This document shows positions 17,015 through 25,900 of a DNA stretch of 64,000 nucleotides, piece by piece. Each line of letters starts with the position of its first letter. Position 1 is the first letter of the stretch. Source of the stretch: Soonwooa buanensis (GTDB taxonomy: Bacteria; Bacteroidota; Bacteroidia; Flavobacteriales; Weeksellaceae); NCBI RefSeq assembly GCF_900167905.1, contig NZ_FUYZ01000006.1, forward strand, positions 124,001 to 188,000, given 5' to 3'. Position numbers and translations under genes: made by a program. Under the pieces are notes generated by a model. It made no database searches and was not told the origin of the DNA. It was given only the letters and a program-made list of their open reading frames with translations.

Positions 17015-17305
17015 ATGAAAATCACAGTTCAGGCAATGGGGTTGACACCTCACGAACCATTAGAAGAAAGAATTGAAAACAAATTAAACAAATTAGATAC
17101 GTTTTATGACAAAATTGTCGAGTGTCAAGTATTCTTAAAAGTAGAAAATACTTCGGACAAAGAAAACAAAACTACCGAGCTTATTGTAAAAATTCCGGGC
17201 GACGATATCGTTGTTAAGAAGACTTGCGCTAGCTTTGAAGAAAGTCTTGATCTTTGTGCGGACACCGCTAAGAAATTGTTAATCAAGAGAAAAGAAATGG
17301 CTTAG
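17015..17305 (+). CDS. hpf: Ribosome hibernation/modulation factor (HPF/RaiA family, short form)
   Basis: A 96-residue single-domain protein of the S30AE (HPF/RaiA) family. It starts MKITVQAMGLTPHEPLEERIENKLNKL and has the beta-alpha-beta-beta-beta-alpha pattern and a basic C-terminal helix (AKKLLIKRKE). Such proteins bind the decoding site of idle ribosomes during slow growth. The long-form C-terminal dimerisation domain is absent. It follows the recombinase by 57 bases and is probably co-transcribed with it. Confidence 0.9.
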   Translation: MKITVQAMGLTPHEPLEERIENKLNKLDTFYDKIVECQVFLKVENTSDKENKTTELIVKIPGDDIVVKKTCASFEESLDLCADTAKKLLIKRKEMA

Positions 17306-17335
17306 AAAAAAGTTTGAAAAAACTTAATAAAAAAT

Positions 17336-17368
17336 TTGGGGATTTCAATAAAACTACGTTATATTTGC
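17336..17368 (+). promoter_or_regulatory. Upstream promoter of the tRNA cluster (P1)
   Basis: TTG at 17336-17338 and TATATTTGC at 17360-17368 are 21 bases apart. Transcription would begin about 170 bases before the first tRNA. Confidence 0.65.
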
Positions 17369-17470
17369 ACTCGCAAAACAGAACGAAAGTTTTTTGAAAT
17401 CCTCAGTTTTTATAAGGCTTTGCAAAAAGTCACAAAAAAATAAAAATTAAAAAAAAACTTGAAAAAGTTT

Positions 17471-17501
17471 TTGAAAATAAGAAAATAAGTTTTATATTTG
17501 C
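17471..17501 (+). promoter_or_regulatory. Downstream promoter of the tRNA cluster (P2)
   Basis: TTG at 17471-17473 and TATATTTGC at 17493-17501 are 19 bases apart, about 44 bases before tRNA-Thr. The -7 core is identical to that of P1. Confidence 0.75.
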
Positions 17502-17544
17502 AACCGCTTAACCAAAGCAAGATAAGAGTTCTTAAATAATAAAT

Positions 17545-17618
17545 GCCTCCATAGCTCAGTTGGCCAGAGCACGTGATTTGTAATCTCGGGGTCGTGGGTT
17601 CGAATCCCTCTGGAGGCT
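17545..17618 (+). tRNA. tRNA-Thr (anticodon TGT)
   Basis: A 74-base cloverleaf with acceptor GCCTCCA/TGGAGGC, a T arm with GGTTCGAATCC and anticodon loop TTTGTAA reading ACA. The anticodon stem has one apparent T-T mismatch. No CCA is encoded. Confidence 0.95.
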
Positions 17619-17632
17619 CTATTAAAAATACT

Positions 17633-17713
17633 GGGGAGATTCCAGAGCGGTCAAATGGGACTGACTGTAACTCAGTTGCTTCGGCTTCGCAGGTTCGAAT
17701 CCTGCTCTCCCCA
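17633..17713 (+). tRNA. tRNA-Tyr (anticodon GTA)
   Basis: An 81-base class II tRNA with acceptor GGGGAGA/TCTCCCC, anticodon loop CTGTAAC and a long variable arm (TTGCTTCGGCTTCGCA region). The discriminator is A and CCA is not encoded. Confidence 0.95.
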
Positions 17714-17789
17714 CGTTTTTTTAATTTTGCAAATTCAAAATTTAATTTTTAAATTTGCTCCCGTTACCAACATTTTTGGAAACAAAATT

Positions 17790-17862
17790 GCGGAAGTAGC
17801 TCAGTTGGTAGAGCGTCAGCCTTCCAAGCTGAATGTCGCGGGTTCGACCCCCGTCTTCCGCT
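17790..17862 (+). tRNA. tRNA-Gly (anticodon TCC)
   Basis: A 73-base cloverleaf with acceptor GCGGAAG/CTTCCGC, anticodon loop CTTCCAA reading GGA/GGG, and T arm GGGTTCGACCC. Confidence 0.95.
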
Positions 17863-17866
17863 CAAC

Positions 17867-17904
17867 TAAAATCACAAACCTCTTCTGGAATGTGATTTTT
17901 TTTT
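17867..17904 (+). terminator. Hairpin with T tract between tRNA-Gly and tRNA-Thr
   Basis: An AAAATCACA/TGTGATTTT stem followed by more than seven T residues. It looks like a terminator inside the tRNA cluster, yet only six bases separate it from tRNA-Thr (GGT). No -7 box was found between them, so readthrough or processing is likely. Confidence 0.6.
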
Positions 17905-17910
17905 ATCCAA

Positions 17911-17982
17911 GCCGACATAGCTCAGGGGTAGAGCGCTTCCTTGGTAAGGAAGAGGTCGTGAGTTCAAATCTCATTGTTGGCT
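17911..17982 (+). tRNA. tRNA-Thr (anticodon GGT)
   Basis: A 72-base cloverleaf with acceptor GCCGACA/TGTTGGC (one G-T pair), anticodon loop TTGGTAA reading ACC/ACT, and T arm GAGTTCAAATCTC. In Escherichia coli the matching thrT is followed directly by tufB; here an efflux locus intervenes. Confidence 0.95.
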
Positions 17983-17989
17983 CTCTATA

Positions 17990-18015
17990 CAAACCGCTTT
18001 TATAGCGGTTTTTTC
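17990..18015 (+). terminator. Terminator after the tRNA cluster
   Basis: An AAACCGCT/AGCGGTTT stem followed by six T residues. Confidence 0.85.
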
Positions 18016-18024
18016 TTTTATGTG

Positions 18025-18054
18025 TTATCTGTAATAATCTGAATTTACAGATAA
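18025..18054. promoter_or_regulatory. 10-bp perfect inverted repeat upstream of the regulator/efflux locus
   Basis: TTATCTGTAA (18025-18034) and TTACAGATAA (18045-18054) are perfect inverted repeats with a ten-base spacer. There is no T tract, so an operator for a dimeric regulator is as plausible as a hairpin. Function is inferred. Confidence 0.45.
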
Positions 18055-18128
18055 TTTATGGACACTATTTTCACACCATTTTTAAACTTTTAAAAAAGGT
18101 TTGCATTTTAGTGAAGATTTAAAACAAT

Positions 18129-18161
18129 CAAAATCCTAAAATAATACTAGGATTTTTTTTA
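18129..18161 (+). terminator. Terminator-like hairpin before the OmpR-type regulator
   Basis: An AAAATCCTA/TAGGATTTT stem with a short AT loop and a T tract, placed 40 bases before the regulator ATG. It may end a short transcript from the preceding gap or act as an attenuator. Confidence 0.65.
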
Positions 18162-18200
18162 TGTCTTTATTTTTTGTTAATTTTCAGAAAAATTTTTCGG

Positions 18201-18884
18201 ATGAAGGTATTAATTCTCGAAGACGACTTGGTGTTATCAGAAGAACTTTGCAAGTTTTTGACTGCTAATGATTTTACTTGTGATAAGGTTTATGATGGCG
18301 AAGCTTTTTTAAGTCAAGCCAAAATGCAGCATTATGATTTTTTTCTTCTAGACATTAATGTTCCTAAAATTAACGGGCTAGAAGTCTGCGAAACGATACG
18401 TTCTTACGACAAAACAACGCCTATCATTATCTTGTCTGCTTACGGGGATTTATCGGATAAAAAAGATGCTTATAGCCGTTTGGCAGATGATTATCTAGTT
18501 AAGCCTTTTCAGTTTGAAGAATTGTTACTGCGCATTAACTCTTTGTTGCGTAGAAAAGTGTCTACGGATTCGCCTTCTGAAGATGTTATTATAATTGGTG
18601 ATCTTAAGATTAGCAAAGCAGATCACAAAGCTTTTCGCGGAAATCAAGAAATTAACTTAACGGTTAAAGAGTTTCAACTTTTGGTTTTCTTGGCAGAAGC
18701 GCAAGGTCGCACAGTGTCTAAGCAGCAGATAACCGAACAAGTGTGGGAACATAATTTTAGTACGAATACCAATACGGTAGAAGTTTACATTAATTTTTTA
18801 AGAAAGAAAATCGATAAAGATTTCCCTGTTAAGTTAATCCATACGCGTTCCGGCTTTGGCTATTATCTTAGCCTTGTACAATAG
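18201..18884 (+). CDS. OmpR-family response regulator
   Basis: A 227-residue regulator with a receiver domain (about 1-115; E7-D8-D9 acidic pocket, phospho-acceptor Asp near 51 in FFLLDINVP, Lys in YLVKPF) and an OmpR/PhoB winged helix (about 130-225; VKEFQLLVFLAEAQGRTVSKQQI, then TNTVEVYINFLRKKID and IHTRSGFGYYL). The frame is open from a TTG at 18174, but the ATG at 18201 starts the receiver fold. The kinase ATG follows its stop codon directly, so the pair is co-translated. Its neighbours suggest control of the downstream metal-efflux genes. Confidence 0.93.
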   Translation: MKVLILEDDLVLSEELCKFLTANDFTCDKVYDGEAFLSQAKMQHYDFFLLDINVPKINGLEVCETIRSYDKTTPIIILSAYGDLSDKKDAYSRLADDYLVKPFQFEELLLRINSLLRRKVSTDSPSEDVIIIGDLKISKADHKAFRGNQEINLTVKEFQLLVFLAEAQGRTVSKQQITEQVWEHNFSTNTNTVEVYINFLRKKIDKDFPVKLIHTRSGFGYYLSLVQ

Positions 18885-20243
18885 ATGACTCTAAAACGGA
18901 AGATAGCGCTTAACCTAAGTATCGCCTTTTCAATTTTGTTTGGGTTGGTGATGATTGTTATTTATATTCTTTTTAATGGTTTTAGAAAGGAAGAATTTAA
19001 AGAACGATTCAGAAAGCGGCTTGATTTTACAATTACTTTTATCGAAAAGTCTAAAAACTTTGAGGAAGAAGCGCCTTTGTTTTTTGATGAAAACTCTGAT
19101 AACGTGTTGCTTAATGAGCAGATTCTTATTTTTAATGCTAAAAGAGAACTAATCTACAGCACGATTAAAGATCGAAAAGTGAGTTGGGATAGTCGGATTT
19201 TGGATGATCTAGAAAAGAAGAAAATTATCTACGACGAAAGTGCTTCTCCCGAAATCTACGCGGCGCTTCGTGAGATTAATAACACCAAATATTACATTTT
19301 AACAACTGCGGTTGATGTTAATGGTAACTCGAAATTGTTGTTTCTAAAATATCTTTTAATTTTTTCCTACGCAGTTAGTTTGCTTATTCTTTGGCTGTTT
19401 TGTTACAATATCGTTGGAAAGTTTTTGAAACCGCTCGAAGAACTTAACGCTCAAGTTTCGGAGATTACGGCGCACAAATTAACCAATCAAATCCCAGAGC
19501 AGAATTATAAAGACGAAATAAGTGTATTGACAAGGTCTTTTAATACGATGATTAAACGGCTTAATGATGTGTTCCAATCGCAAAGAGACTTTACAGCAAG
19601 TGCCTCGCACGAGATCAGAACGCCGTTGACGAGGATGTCTTTCCAGTTGGAGAATTTAATAAAGCTTCAAAAACATGATGATGAAGTGTTAGCATCGTTA
19701 AAAAGAATGCACACCGACGTCCATCAATTGTCAGATTTGACGAATTCGCTGTTGCTTTTAACCAAATTTGATAAAGAAAACATCCGAAGTATTTTCGAAC
19801 TTGTGAGAATTGACGAAGTCGTGTTTGATGCTTTTGCAAATGTTGAAAGTAACTTTCCAGAATTGCAGATGGATTTCGAAATCTTGGATAGTATCGATGA
19901 TCTCGAAATTTTAGAACTTCGTGGTGTTAAGTCGCTTTTAGAAATCGTTTTTATTAATTTATTGAAAAATGCAGCCATCTATTCAGAAGATCAGAAAGCT
20001 AGCGTGGACATTTTGCAGATCGATAATCATTTGGTTGTAGATGTTTGTTCTAAAGGAAAAACGCTTAGTGAAGAAGAACAATCTCGATTGTATGAAGCTT
20101 TTATGCGAGGCGACAATACGCAAAACAAATCTGGCTCTGGACTTGGACTTCGAATTACTAAGCGAATTCTGGAATATCATAACGCCGATATTTCTTACAT
20201 CGCAAAATCCGAAAACGAAAATCTCTTCAGACTTACATTTTAG
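18885..20243 (+). CDS. Sensor histidine kinase (HAMP-HisKA-HATPase)
   Basis: A 452-residue inner-membrane kinase. Hydrophobic segments near 9-31 and 155-178 flank a periplasmic sensor of about 120 residues, followed by a HAMP linker, HisKA with the phospho-acceptor in SASHEIRTPLTRM (His about 242), and HATPase_c with the N box (INLLKNAAIY) and G box (SGSGLGLRITKRIL). The architecture matches CusS-like metal sensors, and the downstream genes encode a CzcA-type pump, so copper, silver, zinc, cobalt or cadmium are possible signals. The metal cannot be chosen from sequence. It is coupled to the regulator upstream. Confidence 0.92.
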   Translation: MTLKRKIALNLSIAFSILFGLVMIVIYILFNGFRKEEFKERFRKRLDFTITFIEKSKNFEEEAPLFFDENSDNVLLNEQILIFNAKRELIYSTIKDRKVSWDSRILDDLEKKKIIYDESASPEIYAALREINNTKYYILTTAVDVNGNSKLLFLKYLLIFSYAVSLLILWLFCYNIVGKFLKPLEELNAQVSEITAHKLTNQIPEQNYKDEISVLTRSFNTMIKRLNDVFQSQRDFTASASHEIRTPLTRMSFQLENLIKLQKHDDEVLASLKRMHTDVHQLSDLTNSLLLLTKFDKENIRSIFELVRIDEVVFDAFANVESNFPELQMDFEILDSIDDLEILELRGVKSLLEIVFINLLKNAAIYSEDQKASVDILQIDNHLVVDVCSKGKTLSEEEQSRLYEAFMRGDNTQNKSGSGLGLRITKRILEYHNADISYIAKSENENLFRLTF

Positions 20244-20430
20244 ATTTAAGTTGTTTTAGACTTTTTTTCTTGATTTTTCAATATTTTCAAAAAAGCGCCT
20301 CTTTTGATTTTTAAACTTAACTAATGTTAATTTGTGTGATTTGGTAGTTTAATTAGTTTTAAATCAATGTGTTATGTTTTTGTTTGTTTAGTTGTATTTA
20401 AATAATTTAATGTTTTTTTAATTGAATTTT

Positions 20431-20477
20431 AAGGAGGTTTTAATTTGAGAAGTGCTCTTTTGTCTCAAAGCCTATGA
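20431..20477 (+). other. Possible leader peptide with strong Shine-Dalgarno and hairpin
   Basis: AGGAGG at 20432-20437 lies seven bases before a TTG codon at 20445. That codon opens a ten-codon frame (MRSALLSQSL if TTG is read as Met) ending in TGA at 20475-20477, one base before the ATG of the TolC-like gene. TTTGAGA (20444-20450) pairs with TCTCAAA (20463-20469) across the same stretch. A translated, coupling or regulatory leader is inferred, not shown. Confidence 0.35.
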
Positions 20478-20478
20478 G

Positions 20479-21720
20479 ATGAGATATGTAAAAAGCTTAA
20501 TTTTTGCGTTCAGTGGCCTATTTGGAGCCCAGCAAAAACTGACTCTCGCAGACTGTGAAGTCGCCTTTCAAAAAAACAATTTGCAACTATTAGCAGAGCA
20601 ATACAATCTGAGTATGGCAGATGCTGACATTGTGCAGTCAAAGATTTGGCCGTTACCCGAACTTAGTTTGCAAGTCAATGCTTACAACCCAGAGGACAAA
20701 AAAGTATTTGATGCTGCGCATTCTAAAAGTGTGAGCGTGTCGCAACTTATTTTTCTTGGTGGCAAAAAGAAAAACGAAATTGCTTTTGCAAAGTCAAATA
20801 AAGAATTGTCGATGTTGCAGTTCAATCAATTGTTAGTTGATCTTAAAGCGCAGCTGAGAGTCGCTTTTTTCAGTCTTTACTTCGAAAACAAAAAACTAGA
20901 AAATGTCCAACATCAACTTGGCTACATGGAAGAGCTTTTGTCGGCTTATAATGTTCAAGTCAAAAAAGGCAATATTTCTTTAAAAGATAAAGTGCGTTTG
21001 CAAAGTTTCGTCATTCAATTGAATAATGATAAAATCGCGTCTAACAACGAGATATTGGCACTTCAAAAGACTCTAAAGGTTTTAACAGGGATTTTCGAGG
21101 ATATAACGCCAGCTGTCGAATCTCTCGATGCTTCGCAACTTCTCGATCTTTCAACAGCTGATGATTTGGAACAGATTAAATCCAAAGCAATCACTCATAA
21201 TGCCGACTATCAGTACGCTCAACGTTTGATAGACAATGCGAAACTTTATGCGCAATGGCAAAAGTCGCTCAATGTGCCCGATCTTAATCTTGGTGCGGCT
21301 TGGGATCAAAATGGTGGAGTTTTTCGTAATGAAGTTAACCTCAATGTTGGTATCCCGATTCCGCTTTGGAAAAGTAATAAAGGAAATGTTGACAAAGCCA
21401 ACTTTGCGATTCAACAAAATCAAAAAAACGCTGAGTTTCAAAAATTAGATTTAGAAACACAAGTGGCTTCGTCCTATAACACTTGGAAGAATAATTACGA
21501 CCAACTGAAAACCATTACCGAGGAGGACATCAAAGATCTACACGCCGTGTATAATGGCATGTTGAAGAATTTTAGAAATTCTAACATCAGCCTTATTGAG
21601 TTCACCGACTTTATGGACAGTTATCGCGAGACGATGCTTCAACTCTACGACATGCGAAGACAAGTTATTTTGTCAGCCGAGCAATTAAATCAATTAGTAC
21701 AAACAAAAATTTTCTATTAA
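20479..21720 (+). CDS. TolC-family outer-membrane efflux protein
   Basis: A 413-residue outer-membrane channel subunit for tripartite export. It has a short signal-like N terminus (MRYVKSLIFAFSGLFGAQQ) and two repeats rich in long alpha-helical coiled coil, typical of OEP proteins: TLADCEVAFQKNNLQLLAEQYNL, later RLIDNAKLYAQWQKSLNVPDLNLGAAW and NLNVGIPIPLWKSNKGNVDKA. The frame extends upstream to a GTG at 20452, but the ATG at 20479 gives the better signal sequence. It lies two bases before the adaptor gene, so they share a transcript. It probably forms the outer duct of the CzcA-type pump below. Confidence 0.87.
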   Translation: MRYVKSLIFAFSGLFGAQQKLTLADCEVAFQKNNLQLLAEQYNLSMADADIVQSKIWPLPELSLQVNAYNPEDKKVFDAAHSKSVSVSQLIFLGGKKKNEIAFAKSNKELSMLQFNQLLVDLKAQLRVAFFSLYFENKKLENVQHQLGYMEELLSAYNVQVKKGNISLKDKVRLQSFVIQLNNDKIASNNEILALQKTLKVLTGIFEDITPAVESLDASQLLDLSTADDLEQIKSKAITHNADYQYAQRLIDNAKLYAQWQKSLNVPDLNLGAAWDQNGGVFRNEVNLNVGIPIPLWKSNKGNVDKANFAIQQNQKNAEFQKLDLETQVASSYNTWKNNYDQLKTITEEDIKDLHAVYNGMLKNFRNSNISLIEFTDFMDSYRETMLQLYDMRRQVILSAEQLNQLVQTKIFY

Positions 21721-21722
21721 TC

Positions 21723-22808
21723 ATGAAACAGTTAATCATTATTCCGACGGTTGTTATTGGACTTTTTTCTTGTTCTAAAAACGAGAAAGACGTCAAAGCG
21801 CCGATACAGAAAGGATTTGAACTTAGTAATACAATGTATGCAACCACCAAATTCGCAAAAGTTGAAAAGAAATTTATAGAAAACGAAATCAGTTTTTTTG
21901 GAAAAATTGCAGCCGACAAAAATAATTACATCGATGTGTTTCCGTTGGTTGGCGGTAATGTGTTGAGTGTTAATGCAGAACTTGGCGATTATGTCCGAAA
22001 AGGTCAAGTCTTGGCGACCATTAGAAGTACAGAGCTTGCGGAAGTTCAGAAGGATGTTAGCGATGCTAAAACCGATTTGGTGGTGGCGCAAAATAATCTT
22101 CGTGTGGCTAAAGAAATGTACGAAGGCAAACTAACCACCGAAAAAGATGTGCTCGAAGCCAAAAGTCAAGTGAAAAAAGCACAAGATCAAATGCAACGCG
22201 CCAATGCGGTTAGTACGGTTTACAATGTTAAAAAAGGAAATATTTATTCAGTGTTGGCGCCGATTAACGGTTACATCGTTCATAAAGACATTAATAAAGA
22301 CATGCAATTGCGCAGCGACAGAAGTGACAATATTTTTGATGTGGCGAATACCAAAGAGGTTTGGGCGATTATGAACATTAATGAAGCTGATATTGATAAA
22401 ATCCATTTGGGTATGAAAGCGGAAGTTTCGACTTTGACATATCCTGACAAAACTTTCTTTGGTAAGATTGATAAAATTTTTAAAATCATTGATCCAAATA
22501 CCAATGCGATGCAAGCCAAAGTTATTTTGGATAATTCTGACGGTCTACTTATTCCAGATAGTAAAGCGACGATAAAAGTGACTTCTACAGATAGTACGAC
22601 TGCGCTTGCGGTTCCGTCCAAAGCGGTGATTTATGATGACAACCGCTATTTTGTTGTGGTTTTTAAATCAAGAACTAACATCAAAGTCAAAGAGGTTAAA
22701 ATTCTTAAACAAGTTGGCGACGTCACTTACATTTCCGAAGGCGTTTCCGAAGGCGAAGAAGTGATAACCAACAACCAACTTTTAATCTATCGATCATTAA
22801 TTGTTTAG
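21723..22808 (+). CDS. RND efflux periplasmic adaptor (CzcB/CusB type) lipoprotein
   Basis: A 361-residue adaptor linking the inner-membrane pump to the TolC-like channel. The N terminus is a lipoprotein signal with lipobox LFSC. A lipoyl-like half motif (VFPLVGGNVLSVNAELGDYVRKGQVLATI), a coiled-coil hairpin (LAEVQKDVSDAKTDLVVAQ to KKAQDQMQRANAV), the returning lipoyl half (YSVLAPINGYIVHKDI) and a beta-barrel domain follow in order. The methionine- and histidine-rich N-terminal extension seen in some CusB proteins is not present. Length and order match heavy-metal adaptors. Confidence 0.9.
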   Translation: MKQLIIIPTVVIGLFSCSKNEKDVKAPIQKGFELSNTMYATTKFAKVEKKFIENEISFFGKIAADKNNYIDVFPLVGGNVLSVNAELGDYVRKGQVLATIRSTELAEVQKDVSDAKTDLVVAQNNLRVAKEMYEGKLTTEKDVLEAKSQVKKAQDQMQRANAVSTVYNVKKGNIYSVLAPINGYIVHKDINKDMQLRSDRSDNIFDVANTKEVWAIMNINEADIDKIHLGMKAEVSTLTYPDKTFFGKIDKIFKIIDPNTNAMQAKVILDNSDGLLIPDSKATIKVTSTDSTTALAVPSKAVIYDDNRYFVVVFKSRTNIKVKEVKILKQVGDVTYISEGVSEGEEVITNNQLLIYRSLIV

Positions 22809-22926
22809 AAATTTGATTTAAACTTTCTTTTCATTTTTTCCTTTTTTTGAAAGCATTTAGAGCAATTAATTCTAATTGTTCAGGATGCTACTAACCAACA
22901 TTTCTGAAAACTTTCAAAAAATTATT

Positions 22927-25900
22927 ATGAACAAATTCATTAAAAATATAATTTCATTTTCATTAAAAAATAAAGCCTTTACTTTTATTTGGGTTGCTAT
23001 TTTGGCGGTCGCGGGTTTTATCAGTTTTAAAAATATGCCGATTGAAGCATTTCCTGATGTAACCAATACGCAGATTGTCATCATTACCCAATGGAATGGA
23101 AGAAGCGCCGAAGAAGTAGAACGTTTTGTGACCACGCCTGTTGAGCTTGCGATGAGCTCGGTTCAGAAAAAAACAAGCGTCCGAAGTACAACGATGTTTG
23201 GACTTTCTATTGTTAAAATTCTGTTTGATGATGGCGTAGATGACACATTTGCACGGAATCAAGTCAACAACCAACTTCGGACAGTTAGTCTTCCCAACGA
23301 AGTCGATCCAGAAGTGCAGCCGCCTTATGGACCAACTGGCGAAATTTTTAGATATACTTTAGAAAGTGAAACCAAAGATTCTCGAGAATTGCTAACACTT
23401 CAGAATTGGGTGGTTGATCGTGCGCTGCGCGGCGTTCCTGGCGTTGCGGATATCAATGTTTTTGGTGGTCAAGAGAAAGTCTACGAGTTGAGTATCGATC
23501 CACGACGTTTGGATAAATATAATTTGACGCCACTACAAGTTTATGACGCGGTGACACAAAGTAACCTGAATGTCGGTGGTGACGTCATCGAAAAAAATGG
23601 GCAAGCTTATGTTGTTCGTGGGATTGGACTTGCAAAATCGATTGAAGACATTGAAAATATTAGCATTCAGAATGATAGTGGAAATCCAGTTTTGGTTAAA
23701 TATATTGCAGAAGTCCACGAGTCGTCGATGCCAAGAGTTGGACAAGCGTCACTTAACCATCATCCAGATACCGTCGAAGGAATTGTTGTCATGAGAAAGG
23801 GTGAAAACCCACGCGAAGTTCTGGTCGGTGTCAAAGCAAAAATTAAAGAGCTTAACGAAAAGATTCTTCCAAAAGGTGTGAAGATGGTGACGTTCTATGA
23901 TCGCGATGACCTTATGGATTTTACGACAAAAACGGTGATGCATAACCTTATCGAAGGGATTATTTTGGTAACTGTTATTGTTTTTATTTTTATGGCGGAC
24001 TGGCGAACGACCTTTATCGTGTCTATTATTATTCCGTTGTCGTTGTTGTTCGCGTTTTTGTGTCTTAATCTCGCTGGAATGAGCGCCAATCTTTTATCGC
24101 TTGGTGCTGTCGATTTCGGGATTATCATCGATGGCGCCGTCGTCATGGTTGAAGGACTTTTTGTAATGCTCGACCATCGTGCTCATAAATATGGCATGGA
24201 TCGGTTTAACAAAATGGCAAAAGGCGGTTGGATTAAACAAACCGGAACTGGGCTTGGAAAAGCGATTTTCTTTTCAAAATTAATTATCATCACATCTTTG
24301 CTGCCGATTTTTGCATTCCAGAAAGTTGAAGGCAAAATGTTTTCGCCACTAGCTTATACTTTGGGATTTGCGTTGTTGGGTGCATTACTTTTTACATTGA
24401 CCTTAGTGCCGGTTTTATCGCATTTACTTTTAAATAAAAACGTAAAAGAAAAAAATAATCCGTTTGTTAATTTTTGGGACAGAATCGTATTAGCAGGATT
24501 TTCATTCACTTTTAAAAATAAAAAGAAAAGCATCATTATCGCGCTTGGCATTTTGGGAAGTGTTTTGTTTTCTGCAAAATTCCTTGGTACCGAATTTCTT
24601 CCGCAACTTAATGAAGGTTCGCTATGGATAACTGCGGAGATGCCGATGAGTTCTTCGCTTAAAGAATCTCTGAAAACAGCGGATGAGCTTAAAAAAGATA
24701 TCATGAGCTTTTCGGAAGTAACTGGCGTTTTGGCACAAACAGGACGTAGTAACGACGGGACCGATCCTAATGGTTTTGGATTCGTTCAGTTTGCAGTTAA
24801 TCTTGCGCCACGCGATCAGTGGAAGCGTAAGATAACTTACGACGAACTTATTGAAGAAATTGATGCTAAACTTAGAAATTATCAAGGGATAACATTTAAT
24901 TATTCTCAACCGATTTCCGATAACGTTGCTGAGGCGGTTGCAGGTTTTAAAGCTGAAAATGGTATTAAAATCTATGGCGACAATCTTAATACCTTGGATC
25001 GTTTGGCAGAAGATGTTTTAAAATCGATTAAAAATGTTGATGGTGTTAAAGATGCCGGAATTATTAAAAATATTGGTCAACCAGAAGTTGTCGTGGTGCT
25101 TGACCGTAATAAGATGGCAGCTTATGGTGTGATGGCATCGGATGCGCAAGCGGTTTTAGAAATGGCTTTCGGAGGGAAAACAGCTTCGGAAATGTTTGAC
25201 GGTGAAAGGAAGTTTCCGATTAGATTACGTTACTCCGAAGAATATCGAAAGAACGAAACCGATATCGCATCGTTGATGGTGCCGACGCAAGATGGTTCTA
25301 AAATTCCTTTAAAAGAGATTTCTACAATTGAGAAGGATAATGGCGCGGCGTTTATTTATAGAGATGATATCAAACGTTATATCGGTGTTAAATTTTCTAT
25401 CCGTGATCGTGACTTGGGAAGCACTATCGCCGATGCACAACAGAAAGTTGCTGACATCAAGTTGCCAGAAGGCTATTCGGTTGGTTGGACAGGACAGTTC
25501 GAAAATCAACAGCGTGCGACGCACAGACTTGGACAAGTGGTGCCGATTAGTTTTATAATGATTTTCTTCTTGTTATTTATTCTATTCGGGAACATGAAAG
25601 ATTCGTTGTTGGTTTTAGCCAATGTTCCGTTTGCTTTAATCGGCGGGATTTTGGCTCTACATCTCACCAATATGAATTTCGGAATTTCGGCTGGCGTTGG
25701 GATGATTGCCTTACTTGGGATTTGTATCCAAAATGGTGTGATTTTAATAACGGAGTTTCATCATAACGTTAAATTGGGATTAAGTTTGGAGGATTCCATT
25801 TTCCAAGGTGTTAAAGTTAGGACGCGTCCAGTAGTGATGACGGCTATGATGGCGTCGATAGGATTATTGCCAGCTGCATTGTCAACAGGTATTGGCTCTG

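Noticed and set aside
17655-18005. 116-residue frame over three tRNA genes
   Set aside because: It overlaps complete tRNAs in the sense direction and encodes the typical tRNA-derived VVSSNLIVGS-type peptide.
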